NCBI GenBank assembly: GCA_020345785.1
Contig: CP070771.1
Coordinates: 5,034,984 to 5,044,054 of the forward strand
Direction: 5' to 3'
Length of the DNA stretch: 9,071 nucleotides
Origin: Desulfobacterales bacterium
GTDB taxonomy: Bacteria; Desulfobacterota; Desulfobacteria; Desulfobacterales; JAFDCJ01
Below, one piece after another: positions 1 to 6,348 of this stretch (within the stretch, counting starts at the first letter, position 1; each line of letters begins with the position of its first letter). The position numbers and the translations under genes are program-made. The notes under the pieces were generated by a model that saw only the letters and a list, made by a program, of their open reading frames with translations, did no database searches and was not told where the DNA came from.

Positions 1-144
1 TTCCCAGTGCTTGACGCCGCCTTCACCGCCGGAGGCCCCCAGGGCCGTTGATATTGAAAATATCGAAAGTAACGCCACCAGTAGAATTACAACCGCCGCC
101 AATTTTTTCCCACAATACCGCCGGCCGGAACCGCAGATCTTCAT
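1..144 (-). CDS. atpF: F0F1 ATP synthase subunit b, second copy (5' part only)
   Basis: Only the first 48 codons lie in the window; the gene continues past position 1. The ATG at 144-142 overlaps the TAA of the preceding b-subunit gene by one base (TAATG). A strong GGAGG sits 8 nt upstream, inside the last codons of that gene, so the two are very probably translationally coupled. The visible protein has a basic start (RR at 8-9, KK at 13-14), a hydrophobic stretch at about 15-35 ending near ALGA, and then a Gly-rich segment (GGEGGVKHW, about 39-47). This signal-peptide-plus-Gly-rich N-terminus resembles the preceding b subunit. In delta-proteobacterial-type genomes a second b-type subunit commonly follows the first, and the two are thought to form the peripheral stalk linking membrane F0 to F1. 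The membrane helix and stalk would lie outside the window, so the call rests on the N-terminus and position. Confidence 0.75.
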   Translation of the reverse strand, partial: MKICGSGRRYCGKKLAAVVILLVALLSIFSISTALGASGGEGGVKHWE

Positions 145-692
145 TAAACTGTCCTCCCCAGAATTTTATGAAATATTTGGTCGGCAAAATTATCAACTTC
201 TTTTTGCAAGCTTTCCCTTACGACCTCAGCGTCATTTTTGACTTTGACGCGGACTTCAGCTAACTCCTCCTGGGCTTTGCGATTTATCTCGGCAATGATG
301 GATTTTTCTTCGTCCGTTGCCTGCTGCAATAATGTCTCTTTTTCTTTCAATCCTCTGGCCCGCGCATCCTTGATACCCGCAGCAAAGGCTTCGTTTTTCT
401 CCAGAGCATCTTTATCGGAGGTTTCAATGGAAAGTTCAAGACCGTCTATTTTTTCTTTGCGCTGGGCCAGGATTTTGCGAATGGGTCTGTACAAGAGCAT
501 GTTCAGAACCCAGATGAGGAACACGAAATTGACGATCTGGATGAGAAAGGATCCGTCGGGTACAACTGTTACGCCGCCTCCGCCCGATTCACCGGAGGCT
601 CCTGAAACGGATGGGGGAAGAACCAAAGAAGCCAGAGCAAATAACAATAGGAATAATGGAAAACCTTTCCGGCATACACCAGAAATTCTCAT
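144..692 (-). CDS. atpF: F0F1 ATP synthase subunit b (peripheral stalk), first copy
   Basis: From the ATG at 692 this encodes 182 residues. A longer reading from TTG at 710 is possible, but GGAGG at 701-705 lies 8 nt before the 692 ATG and would be inside the longer protein, so 692 is preferred. In order: a basic N-terminus and hydrophobic signal-like segment (about 9-30), a Gly/Ser linker (about 31-40), a membrane helix (about 49-68) ending in the b-subunit signature LLYRPIRKIL (66-75), then a highly charged helix to the end (RKEKIDGLE, EEKSIIAEINRKAQEEL), as expected for the stalk that holds F1 against rotation. The signal-like N-terminus is unlike E. coli b, which begins directly with the membrane helix, but agrees with the periplasmic location of the b N-terminus. 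It is followed by a second b-type gene, so the stalk is probably a b/b' heterodimer. A promoter lies upstream, in the gap after the bactofilin gene. Confidence 0.93.
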   Translation of the reverse strand: MRISGVCRKGFPLFLLLFALASLVLPPSVSGASGESGGGGVTVVPDGSFLIQIVNFVFLIWVLNMLLYRPIRKILAQRKEKIDGLELSIETSDKDALEKNEAFAAGIKDARARGLKEKETLLQQATDEEKSIIAEINRKAQEELAEVRVKVKNDAEVVRESLQKEVDNFADQIFHKILGRTV

Positions 693-700
693 ATGAAGAA

Positions 701-708
701 CCTCCATC
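701..708 (-). promoter_or_regulatory. Ribosome binding site that fixes the start of atpF copy 1
   Basis: On the minus strand this reads GATGGAGG, a near-consensus Shine-Dalgarno ending 8 nt before the ATG at 692. It overlaps an upstream in-frame TTG-ATG at 710-705 and so argues against that earlier start. It is among the strongest ribosome binding sites in the window, matched only by the GGAGG before the second b subunit. Confidence 0.7.
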
Positions 709-781
709 AATATGTTATTAACAAACAGGTTGTTAGCTTTCGATGTTTGCCTGGGAATGCACCCAAATCCGACTGCGGCGG

Positions 782-811
782 TCTATACCATCAGCCGCAA
801 TAAATTGTCAA
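782..811 (-). promoter_or_regulatory. Sigma70-type promoter for the ATP synthase operon
   Basis: On the minus strand a perfect -35 box TTGACA (811-806) is followed by an 18-nt spacer and a -10 box TATAGA (787-782), five of six matches to TATAAT. Just upstream of the -35, at 812-832, is an A/T-tract stretch containing the near-palindrome TGAAAAATTTTCA (832-820), which could act as an UP element. The predicted start near 775 gives a leader of roughly 80 nt before the atpF ATG at 692. The box lies after the bactofilin stop codon, so ATP synthase expression can be uncoupled from the rod-shape genes. Both hexamers and spacing are directly visible; activity is inferred. Confidence 0.7.
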
Positions 812-897
812 AGGTTTTTTGAAAATTTTTCAGGTTTGTCCCCTAAAAACCACTTAGAGGATAAGTAGGCTGGATTGTTAGAGAAATTATGTTATCA

Positions 898-1365
898 TCA
901 ACTGCTTTTTAATTCAGTAAAAGCGGGTTTTTCATTTGACTCCGGAGCCGGCGCGCTGTCTTTTGGCTCAACAGCCGCGGGTTTCGCTTTAGAAAAAAAG
1001 GAAGTTTTACCTGCCGCCTCCTTGGGAGGCTTCATTTTACAACTCCCATTGAAAATACCCCCAGGCTCGATCGAAATCACCGGGGCTTGAATATTGCCTC
1101 CGACGCGGCCCGGCGGGTATACTTCAATACGCTCCTGGGCGTCAATGGTGCCGTTGACTTCACCCATGACAACAGCCACATTCACATAAAGTTCAGCGTC
1201 CACTGCCGCCTTTTCTCCCACGACGACCGTGCCGCCGTTGCTGACAATTTTACCCTTTACCTTTCCGTCTACCCTAATGGTGCCCTTAAAATCGATGGTA
1301 CCGTCAATGCTTGCATCCGATCCGATAAAGGTTGAGATACGATCCGTTTTTTTTTCCTTTTTCAT
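898..1365 (-). CDS. Bactofilin (polymer-forming cytoskeletal protein)
   Basis: This 155-residue protein has the bactofilin (DUF583) pattern: a short charged N-terminus (MKKEKKTDR), then a right-handed beta-helix region of about residues 11-110 built from short Gly/Val/Ile repeats (IDGTIDFKGTIRVDGKVKGKI, with recurring G-x-I/V steps), closing with GGIFNGSCKM (102-111), a typical end of the domain. Residues 112-155 are a Pro/Ala/Lys/Glu-rich, probably disordered tail. Bactofilins polymerise without nucleotide into filaments or patches, often at the inner membrane, where they organise peptidoglycan enzymes or stalk and curvature structures. The start is supported by GAGAGGA about 12 nt upstream, a rather long spacing. 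It lies downstream of rodA, from which repeat element A separates it, and upstream of the ATP synthase promoter, so it is probably the last gene of the envelope cluster. No convincing terminator follows it. A specific paralogue name cannot be assigned from sequence alone. Confidence 0.92.
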   Translation of the reverse strand: MKKEKKTDRISTFIGSDASIDGTIDFKGTIRVDGKVKGKIVSNGGTVVVGEKAAVDAELYVNVAVVMGEVNGTIDAQERIEVYPPGRVGGNIQAPVISIEPGGIFNGSCKMKPPKEAAGKTSFFSKAKPAAVEPKDSAPAPESNEKPAFTELKSS

Positions 1366-1394
1366 TGCTGTTGTGTATCCTCTCGATAATTATA

Positions 1395-1598
1395 TTGAAG
1401 AATGAAGACTTAAGATTGAAGAATTATGGCATTCTATTATTTTAAGTTAATTATCTCTCAGGCGTCAACCTATATACGATGGAAAATCAAGTTTTAAAGA
1501 TTGATGGCCACTTGAAATTACTCCGGTAAGCCACTAAAATCATAATTTAAAATAGACAGGATTCCTTAAATCTTAAATCTTCAATCTTAATTCTTCAA
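1395..1598. repeat. Intergenic repeat element A: inverted heptanucleotide arrays
   Basis: The gap between rodA and the bactofilin gene is almost filled by a 204-bp element with two opposed arrays of degenerate 7-nt units. The left arm (1395-1422) is four contiguous heptads of the TTGAAGA, ATGAAGA, CTTAAGA type. The right arm (1564-1598) is five contiguous heptads of the TCTTAAA, TCTTCAA, TCTTAAT type, the reverse complement of the left motif. A 17-nt stretch of the left arm (1410-1426) matches the complement of 1574-1590 at 16 of 17 positions. Inside each array is a core: GGCATTCTATTATTTT (from 1428) and, inverted, GGAATCCTGTCTATTTT (1565-1549). The interior (about 1450-1540) has no open frame of note. 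The right arm stops about 6 bases from the rodA stop codon. Array structure and inversion are seen directly; whether it moves is unknown. Confidence 0.75.
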
Positions 1599-1604
1599 TC
1601 ATAC

Positions 1605-2708
1605 TCACTCGATCATAAACCGCCGCATGCTGATATTCATCAACAAACCGATACCGATCGCCGTTGTCATAACCGATGATCCCCCATAGCTGATAAATGG
1701 TAAAGGCACACCAACCACCGGCATCAAGCCTATTGTCATTGCGATATTGATGAACACCTGCCAGAAAAACATGGACGTAACCCCCACCGCCAGAATGGTC
1801 CCAAACGGTTCCCGGCATCCCTGGGCAATATTGAGGCCCCAAAATATCAGCATCAAAAATAGGAGCACCACGATAACGGATCCAACGAGACCCCATTCCT
1901 CAGCCAGCACGGAAAAAATGAAGTCGGTGTGCTCTTCCGGCAGGAAGGATAATGCATTCTGGGTACCTTGTAAAAAGCCTTTACCGGAAATCATGCCCGA
2001 ACCGATCGCTATCTTGGATTGAATAATATGATATCCGGCACCCAGCGGATCCCGGTCCGGGTCTAAAAAAACAAGTATCCGCTGCTTCTGGTATTCTTTT
2101 AAGAAAAACCAGACCAGCGGCACAATCGCCGCAAAAGACACCATCAGGGTAATCAGCGAACGTCTCTCGATTTTGACAAACAGGGTGATCGAGCCGGCGA
2201 TTAATAAAAGTAATCCGGCGGTACCCAAATCCGGCTGCTTGACGATCAGCACAAATGGGATCAAGGTGAGAATAAAAGGTCTGAAAAGCTCTCTCAGGGT
2301 GAAGCCTCGGGTATTCGCATCCTTGGAGAAATAGCGCGCCAGCACAATCATGACTGCTATTTTCGCAAGCTCCGAGGGCTGCACCGAAATGGGTCCTAGG
2401 ATCAACCAGCGTCTCGAACCCCCGGCGGTTTTGCCGAAGAAAAGCACCCAGATTAGAAGGAGGACGCACCCGATATAAATTACCTGGCCCCAGCGATCCA
2501 GCAGTTTATAGTTGACGGAAAATGACGCCACCATCGCAATCAGCGCCCCTGAAAACCAGATGAGTTGCTTATAAAAGATGATCTTTTGAGGATGAGGCGT
2601 CTCAGCGGTGACCGCACTGAATAAAACCAGCAACCCGCAGCAGCCGATCACAACTGCCAATCCCAACATTCCCCAATCAAAGTAACGTAAAAGTCTTCGG
2701 TCAAACAT
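1605..2708 (-). CDS. rodA: Peptidoglycan glycosyltransferase RodA (SEDS family)
   Basis: RodA polymerises lipid II into glycan strands in the inner membrane, paired with the PBP2 transpeptidase. The protein is about 367 residues with some ten hydrophobic segments. SEDS landmarks, numbered from the ATG at 2708: GSRRW (97-101), whose Trp matches a residue important in Bacillus RodA; QPSELAK (111-117); KQPDLGTA (157-164); the PEEHTDFIFSVLAEEWG loop (257-273), whose Asp262 corresponds to the essential Asp of the family; and GVPLPFISYGGSS (333-345). An in-frame ATG nine bases earlier (2717) is also possible. Neither start has a good ribosome binding site (the later one has only GGAA 4 nt upstream); 2708 is preferred because a start like MFDRRLL..FDW is familiar in related RodA proteins. 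The gene follows mrdA, as in the classical mrdA-rodA pair, but with a 299-base gap filled by repeat element B. Confidence 0.96.
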   Translation of the reverse strand: MFDRRLLRYFDWGMLGLAVVIGCCGLLVLFSAVTAETPHPQKIIFYKQLIWFSGALIAMVASFSVNYKLLDRWGQVIYIGCVLLLIWVLFFGKTAGGSRRWLILGPISVQPSELAKIAVMIVLARYFSKDANTRGFTLRELFRPFILTLIPFVLIVKQPDLGTAGLLLLIAGSITLFVKIERRSLITLMVSFAAIVPLVWFFLKEYQKQRILVFLDPDRDPLGAGYHIIQSKIAIGSGMISGKGFLQGTQNALSFLPEEHTDFIFSVLAEEWGLVGSVIVVLLFLMLIFWGLNIAQGCREPFGTILAVGVTSMFFWQVFINIAMTIGLMPVVGVPLPFISYGGSSVMTTAIGIGLLMNISMRRFMIE

Positions 2709-2791
2709 GGTTTCCATAAATTTGGTGGCTCGGCATCGACAGATTTCGTCGAGGTTGATTGAGCTGTTGAGTTTTAAAAATCAAAAATGAG

Positions 2792-2998
2792 CTAAAATTG
2801 AAAATGACTAAAATGACTAAATTTAAGGTATTCTATCGATTTTATATCTAAAGCCTTGGCAACTTCTTTTCTTTTGGCTCAATTGCAGCCATATTGGCTG
2901 GTAGTTCGCTCCCAGAGAATTAATTCAAACGATAGAGCGTAGCGATTCCACAATTTTAGTCATTTTAGCGCATTTTAGTGCATTTTAGGCATTTTATT
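2792..2998. repeat. Intergenic repeat element B: inverted arrays of 9-10 nt units
   Basis: The mrdA-rodA gap contains a roughly 207-bp element. Its right arm (2951-2998) is five units of the CATTTTAGCG, CATTTTAGTG, CATTTTAGG type with a 9-10 nt period. Its left arm (2792-2825) is the inverse, CTAAAATGA-like. Inside the left arm is GGTATTCTATCGATTTTATAT (2827-2847), closely resembling the core next to the arms of element A. The right inner edge is GGAATCGCTACGCTCTATCG inverted (2949-2930), i.e. a similar core carrying an extra CGCTACGC. The interior contains a perfect hairpin, CAGCCA-TAT-TGGCTG (2886-2900). The right arm ends about 10 bases from the mrdA stop codon. The rest of the gap towards rodA (2709-2775) holds only a short hairpin (TCGAC/GTCGA) and no gene. 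Confidence 0.7.
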
Positions 2999-3007
2999 AC
3001 TAGTAAT

Positions 3008-4888
3008 CTAACCGTTATCTCCCTCTCTGACCCGATCCTTATCTTTGGCCATCTGATGCATCGGCCAATTTTTTCTCAAATAGATTTTGATCATTTCCCT
3101 TGCAATCGGTGCCGCAGCGCCCGAACCGTGTTCGCCATGTTCAACAAGAACGGCAACGGCTATCTTAGGCGCCTCGGAGGGCGCAAATGCCACGAACCAT
3201 GCATGGGGTCTTAAGTGGGCCGGCATTTCATCTTCGGATCGCGTTTCATCCTTCTTGCGGCTGATGACCTGCGAGGTTCCGGTTTTCCCGCTGAATTCAA
3301 TATCCTCCAGACGGCTGCCCCGCGCTGTACCCCTGTCGCTGTTTACGACCTCCCACAAGCCTTTTCTGACCAGTTCCAGAGCCCGTGGGGTGACAGGCAC
3401 TTTACCCACGATCTGCGGCTCGTTTTGATAAATCAGGCGGCTGTCAGCCGTTCTGATCGACTCCAGTATCATAGGTTTGTATCGCGTCCCCCCGTTGGCA
3501 ATTGCAGCCATCATGCCCGCCATCTGGATGGGAGTCGCCAGATTAAAACCTTGACCAATTGCAACCGATAGGGTCTCGCCCCTCTGCCAGGCGATACCGG
3601 TGCGCTTTTTTTTCCAGGCAGCAGTTGGTATCAGTCCCTTGGCCTCTTTATCCAGTTCGATCCCGGTAGGGGACCCCAGACCGGCGGCCTTCGCATACCA
3701 GGCCAGTCGATCCACCCCCAGCAGATCACCTACCTGATAAAAATAAACATCGCAGGATTCAGCCAATGCTTTGACCATCTTAACCTTGCCGTGCCCCCCT
3801 TTTTTCCAACAACGATAAACACGGTTGCCGAATCTGTAGTGCCCGGGACAAAAAAATTCCGTGTTTTCATCAATGACGCCCTCTACCAATCCGGCCAGCG
3901 CGGTGATGATCTTATACGTCGAGCCCGGCGGATACTCACCCTGAATGGCCTTGTTCTCCATGGGGCGGAACGGATTGGAAATCAATGAATCCCACTGCTC
4001 ATGGGACATGCCGCTTACGAAATAATTTTGGTCAAACGACGGACTGCTGGCCATTGCCAGTATGCGGCCTGATAACGGATCAATGGCAACCGCCGCCCCA
4101 GCGACACCCTGCAGCAGCGATTCGGCTTTTTTTTGCAGCGGGTAGTCTATGGTTAAATGAATATTTTGCCCGGGCTTGGCTGAAACTGTTTTTAATATCC
4201 TCACCACCTGCCCATTAGCGTTGACTTCGACCTGGCGTCCACCACGTTCCCCCTGCAGGAAGTTTTCAAAGGCCTTTTCGGCCCCGAACTTGCCGATTAA
4301 ATCCCCCCTGCGCAGCCCGGGATATTTTCCGCTGGCAAGTTCTTCGGAATTGATTTCGCTCAAATATCCGATCAGGTGCACCGCATCCTGAATGTTCAAA
4401 TAATGTCTGCGCAACTTCACATTGACCGCGATTCCGGGAAGATCATATTTATGGGTCTCAATTGAAGCCAGGGCATTGCGGCCGATATCCTGTTTTAACA
4501 AAATAGGCTTGTAGGCCGAAACGCCTTTGCTGGTAGATAGTTTTAACAACAGCTCCTCGGCTGGAACGTCGAGATACCGTTCAAGTTTGCTGATCGTCTC
4601 TTCAACCGGCCGCGCATCCTTTAAAGTGATGTGCACATCAAAAGATGGCCGGTTGTCAACCAAAACATGACCATTGCGGTCGAAAATCAATCCCCGGGGA
4701 GGGTCGATATTTTGCAGTCTGATCCGATTGTTGAGTGAAAGCAGCCGATATTCATCACCCCGGATCACCTGCAGATAAATAAGCCTTAACAACAGAACCG
4801 CAAAGGCTGCCACTACACATATCATGACACCGGTAATACGCTGTCTGTACCAGTCAGCGTCAGCTGTTTTTAAGTATTTGTCAGCCAT
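3008..4888 (-). CDS. mrdA: Penicillin-binding protein 2, elongasome transpeptidase
   Basis: PBP2 cross-links new glycan strands during lateral wall synthesis and activates RodA. The 626-residue protein has a cytoplasmic start, one membrane anchor (about 19-42), a dimerisation/pedestal domain from PPRGLIFDRNG (63-73) to about 235, and a C-terminal penicillin-binding transpeptidase domain. Active-site motifs are intact: SXXK in PPGSTYKI (nucleophile Ser323, Lys326), the SXD form usual for PBP2 in ESCDVYFY (Ser378, Asp380), and KTGT (535-538). Length is normal for the family. Cys347, Cys360, His366 and Cys379 lie where a zinc site has been reported in some PBP2 proteins. The tail after about 606 is short and charged. 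The ATG at 4888 is the only usable start before an upstream in-frame stop (no ATG, GTG or TTG between them), yet it has no Shine-Dalgarno: the leader is A/T-rich and repeat element C ends 7 bases upstream. Confidence 0.97.
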   Translation of the reverse strand: MADKYLKTADADWYRQRITGVMICVVAAFAVLLLRLIYLQVIRGDEYRLLSLNNRIRLQNIDPPRGLIFDRNGHVLVDNRPSFDVHITLKDARPVEETISKLERYLDVPAEELLLKLSTSKGVSAYKPILLKQDIGRNALASIETHKYDLPGIAVNVKLRRHYLNIQDAVHLIGYLSEINSEELASGKYPGLRRGDLIGKFGAEKAFENFLQGERGGRQVEVNANGQVVRILKTVSAKPGQNIHLTIDYPLQKKAESLLQGVAGAAVAIDPLSGRILAMASSPSFDQNYFVSGMSHEQWDSLISNPFRPMENKAIQGEYPPGSTYKIITALAGLVEGVIDENTEFFCPGHYRFGNRVYRCWKKGGHGKVKMVKALAESCDVYFYQVGDLLGVDRLAWYAKAAGLGSPTGIELDKEAKGLIPTAAWKKKRTGIAWQRGETLSVAIGQGFNLATPIQMAGMMAAIANGGTRYKPMILESIRTADSRLIYQNEPQIVGKVPVTPRALELVRKGLWEVVNSDRGTARGSRLEDIEFSGKTGTSQVISRKKDETRSEDEMPAHLRPHAWFVAFAPSEAPKIAVAVLVEHGEHGSGAAAPIAREMIKIYLRKNWPMHQMAKDKDRVREGDNG

Positions 4889-4895
4889 GGTAAAA

Positions 4896-4989
4896 TTGAA
4901 TATTGAAAATTGTAGATTGAATATTTATGGAACACTATCATTTTCATTTTAAAATATTCATTATTCAGTTTACAATCTTCAATCCCACG
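4896..4989. repeat. Intergenic repeat element C: short palindromic pair of heptad arrays
   Basis: The 102-base mreD-mrdA gap is almost entirely this element. The left arm (4896-4923) is four contiguous heptads (TTGAATA, TTGAAAA, TTGTAGA, TTGAATA); the right arm (4955-4989) is five (TATTCAT, TATTCAG, TTTACAA, TCTTCAA, TCCCACG). The arms are imperfectly complementary, so the transcript could fold into a long hairpin. Positions 4895-4938 align without gaps to 1394-1437 of element A at 33 of 44 bases, including the heptad phase and the TTATGG and CTAT segments, so A and C are related copies. The centre is much shorter than in A or B. The arms end 2 bases from the mreD stop and 7 bases from the mrdA start. 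No gene fits in this gap. Confidence 0.75.
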
Positions 4990-4990
4990 C

Positions 4991-5518
4991 CTAGCCCATT
5001 TCACCTTTGCGGGCATATATCGCTTTAAAACCAAGATCCAATCGATTCTGCATATTTCTGAAAATCACTAGAACAATGGGACCCGTCCAGATCGCCCATA
5101 AGACCTGGATGGTGACGTTTTTGGCGGCATTACCAGCTAATTGCTGATCCGGACCCAAAATGGTCAGGGTACCCAAAAAAATCAAGTTCTCGACCAATAC
5201 CCCGGCTGCCACCATTGGCATAACAATAAAGAGGCGATTTCCGACCTGCAGCAATTTAGTAATTCCTTTAACGCCGACAAACAGCCAAAAATAGGTCGTC
5301 AAATATAGGCCGAACGGACCGCCGGAAAGATTATCCATGATAAACCCCAGAAAAAAAATAAAAGGCAGGCTTTCGCGGACGGGTCGAGACAATCCCAGAT
5401 AGACCACAAAAGGAATCATTAAATCATAAAAGCTATCTAGCAACGGCAAAACGGGCACTACGGCGGTCTGCAGAATCACCAGAAAAAGACAGGCGCTGAT
5501 ATTGAAAAAATAACTCAT
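4991..5518 (-). CDS. mreD: Rod shape-determining membrane protein MreD
   Basis: MreD is the small polytopic inner-membrane member of the elongasome, bridging MreC to the MreB filament and the synthases. The 175-residue product has about five or six hydrophobic segments (roughly 6-24, 32-44, 51-63, 70-86, 96-120, 137-154). It carries the most recognisable MreD stretch, GFIMDNLSGGPFGLYL (58-73), and ends in a positively charged cytoplasmic tail. Length is normal. Its ATG (5518-5516) overlaps the TGA of mreC by four bases (ATGA), and only a weak GAG lies upstream, so translation is probably coupled to mreC. MreD diverges fast in sequence; identity here rests on the motif, the topology and its exact place between mreC and mrdA. 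Confidence 0.94.
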   Translation of the reverse strand: MSYFFNISACLFLVILQTAVVPVLPLLDSFYDLMIPFVVYLGLSRPVRESLPFIFFLGFIMDNLSGGPFGLYLTTYFWLFVGVKGITKLLQVGNRLFIVMPMVAAGVLVENLIFLGTLTILGPDQQLAGNAAKNVTIQVLWAIWTGPIVLVIFRNMQNRLDLGFKAIYARKGEMG

Positions 5519-6348
5519 TTGCGGCTCAAAAAATCATGCTTCTGTACATCGAGGACCACCAAAACCTCCTCGAGTTTTTCGAAGTCCACAAAGGGTGTAA
5601 TGAAGACTTCATGGAATATATCCGCATCATGTTCAATAACCTCCGACACGCGCCCGATACGCAGTCCTTTCGGATAGACACCATCAAAACCGGATGAAAC
5701 GACAATGTCTCCGACGCGAACATCTCTCTTACGCAGCACATAGTCCAAGCGGCATTGATCCGTTGATTCGCCTTTGATCACCCCCCGCGCCCTGGTTCTT
5801 TGTACCAGCGCATCCACCGCACTGTTACGATCGATGATCAGCATAACTTTGGAATAGTGGTTGGCAGTCTCTATCACCTGGCCGGCGATTCCCTGGGGCA
5901 TTACGACCGGCAGGCCTTTGGTTAAACCGTCGGCCTTTCCTTTATCAATGATAACCGTTTTAAACCAGGCAGAAGGATCTTTGCCGATAACTTCGGCCGC
6001 CACCACCAGCTCGGCGATATTTTTCTGAAAATCGAGTAAATTACGCAGGCGGTCATTCGCCGCCTCGGTTTCATGCCACAGGTTGCTCTTTTCGGATGCC
6101 TTATATAATTGATCTCTTAAGATGTGATTCTCCCTGGCAACCGAAACGAGCGCAAAATAGTCCTGCCAGATATCTTTAGTGAAACGAATCGTGCGAGTTA
6201 TCAACTCCTGGAAGGGAGAGATAAATGAAATGGCAACTCGCTCAAGACCAAATGACGTATAGCGGCGGCTGTTAACTGAGAGGACAATTATATTGACGGC
6301 GATCAAAACGATGACGCCGATGATGAGCACCATTTTTTTGGAAAACAT
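5515..6348 (-). CDS. mreC: Rod shape-determining protein MreC
   Basis: MreC is a single-pass inner-membrane protein whose periplasmic domain binds and activates PBP2. The 277-residue product has a short basic start (MFSKK), one membrane helix (about 7-25), a predicted coiled coil (about 62-110, heptad-like with ARENHILRDQLY and NDRLRNLL), and the double beta-barrel MreC domain (about 113-270) with family landmarks DPSAWFKTVIIDKGKADGL (124-142), QGIAGQV (152-158) and VSSGFDGVYPKGLRIG (217-232). The start at 6348 follows a nearby in-frame stop (TAG in the leader) with no alternative start between. No Shine-Dalgarno is visible: the leader ends in AGCAGATCT, one arm of an inverted repeat. It overlaps mreD by four bases and follows mreB after 133 bases. 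Confidence 0.96.
   Translation of the reverse strand: MFSKKMVLIIGVIVLIAVNIIVLSVNSRRYTSFGLERVAISFISPFQELITRTIRFTKDIWQDYFALVSVARENHILRDQLYKASEKSNLWHETEAANDRLRNLLDFQKNIAELVVAAEVIGKDPSAWFKTVIIDKGKADGLTKGLPVVMPQGIAGQVIETANHYSKVMLIIDRNSAVDALVQRTRARGVIKGESTDQCRLDYVLRKRDVRVGDIVVSSGFDGVYPKGLRIGRVSEVIEHDADIFHEVFITPFVDFEKLEEVLVVLDVQKHDFLSRK

Noticed and set aside
238..696. Plus-strand open frame of 152 codons opposite atpF
   Set aside because: It is an antisense shadow of a clear b-subunit gene.
841..860. Terminator after the bactofilin gene (CCTCTAA...TTAGGG)
   Set aside because: The stem is imperfect and no T-run follows on the minus strand.
1981..2469. Minus-strand open frame of 162 codons inside rodA
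   Set aside because: It is an out-of-frame shadow of rodA, which has intact SEDS motifs in the other frame.
1395..4989. Insertion sequences with a transposase
   Set aside because: None of the repeat elements contains a coding frame; A and B are near 205 bp and C under 100 bp, so at most they are non-autonomous.
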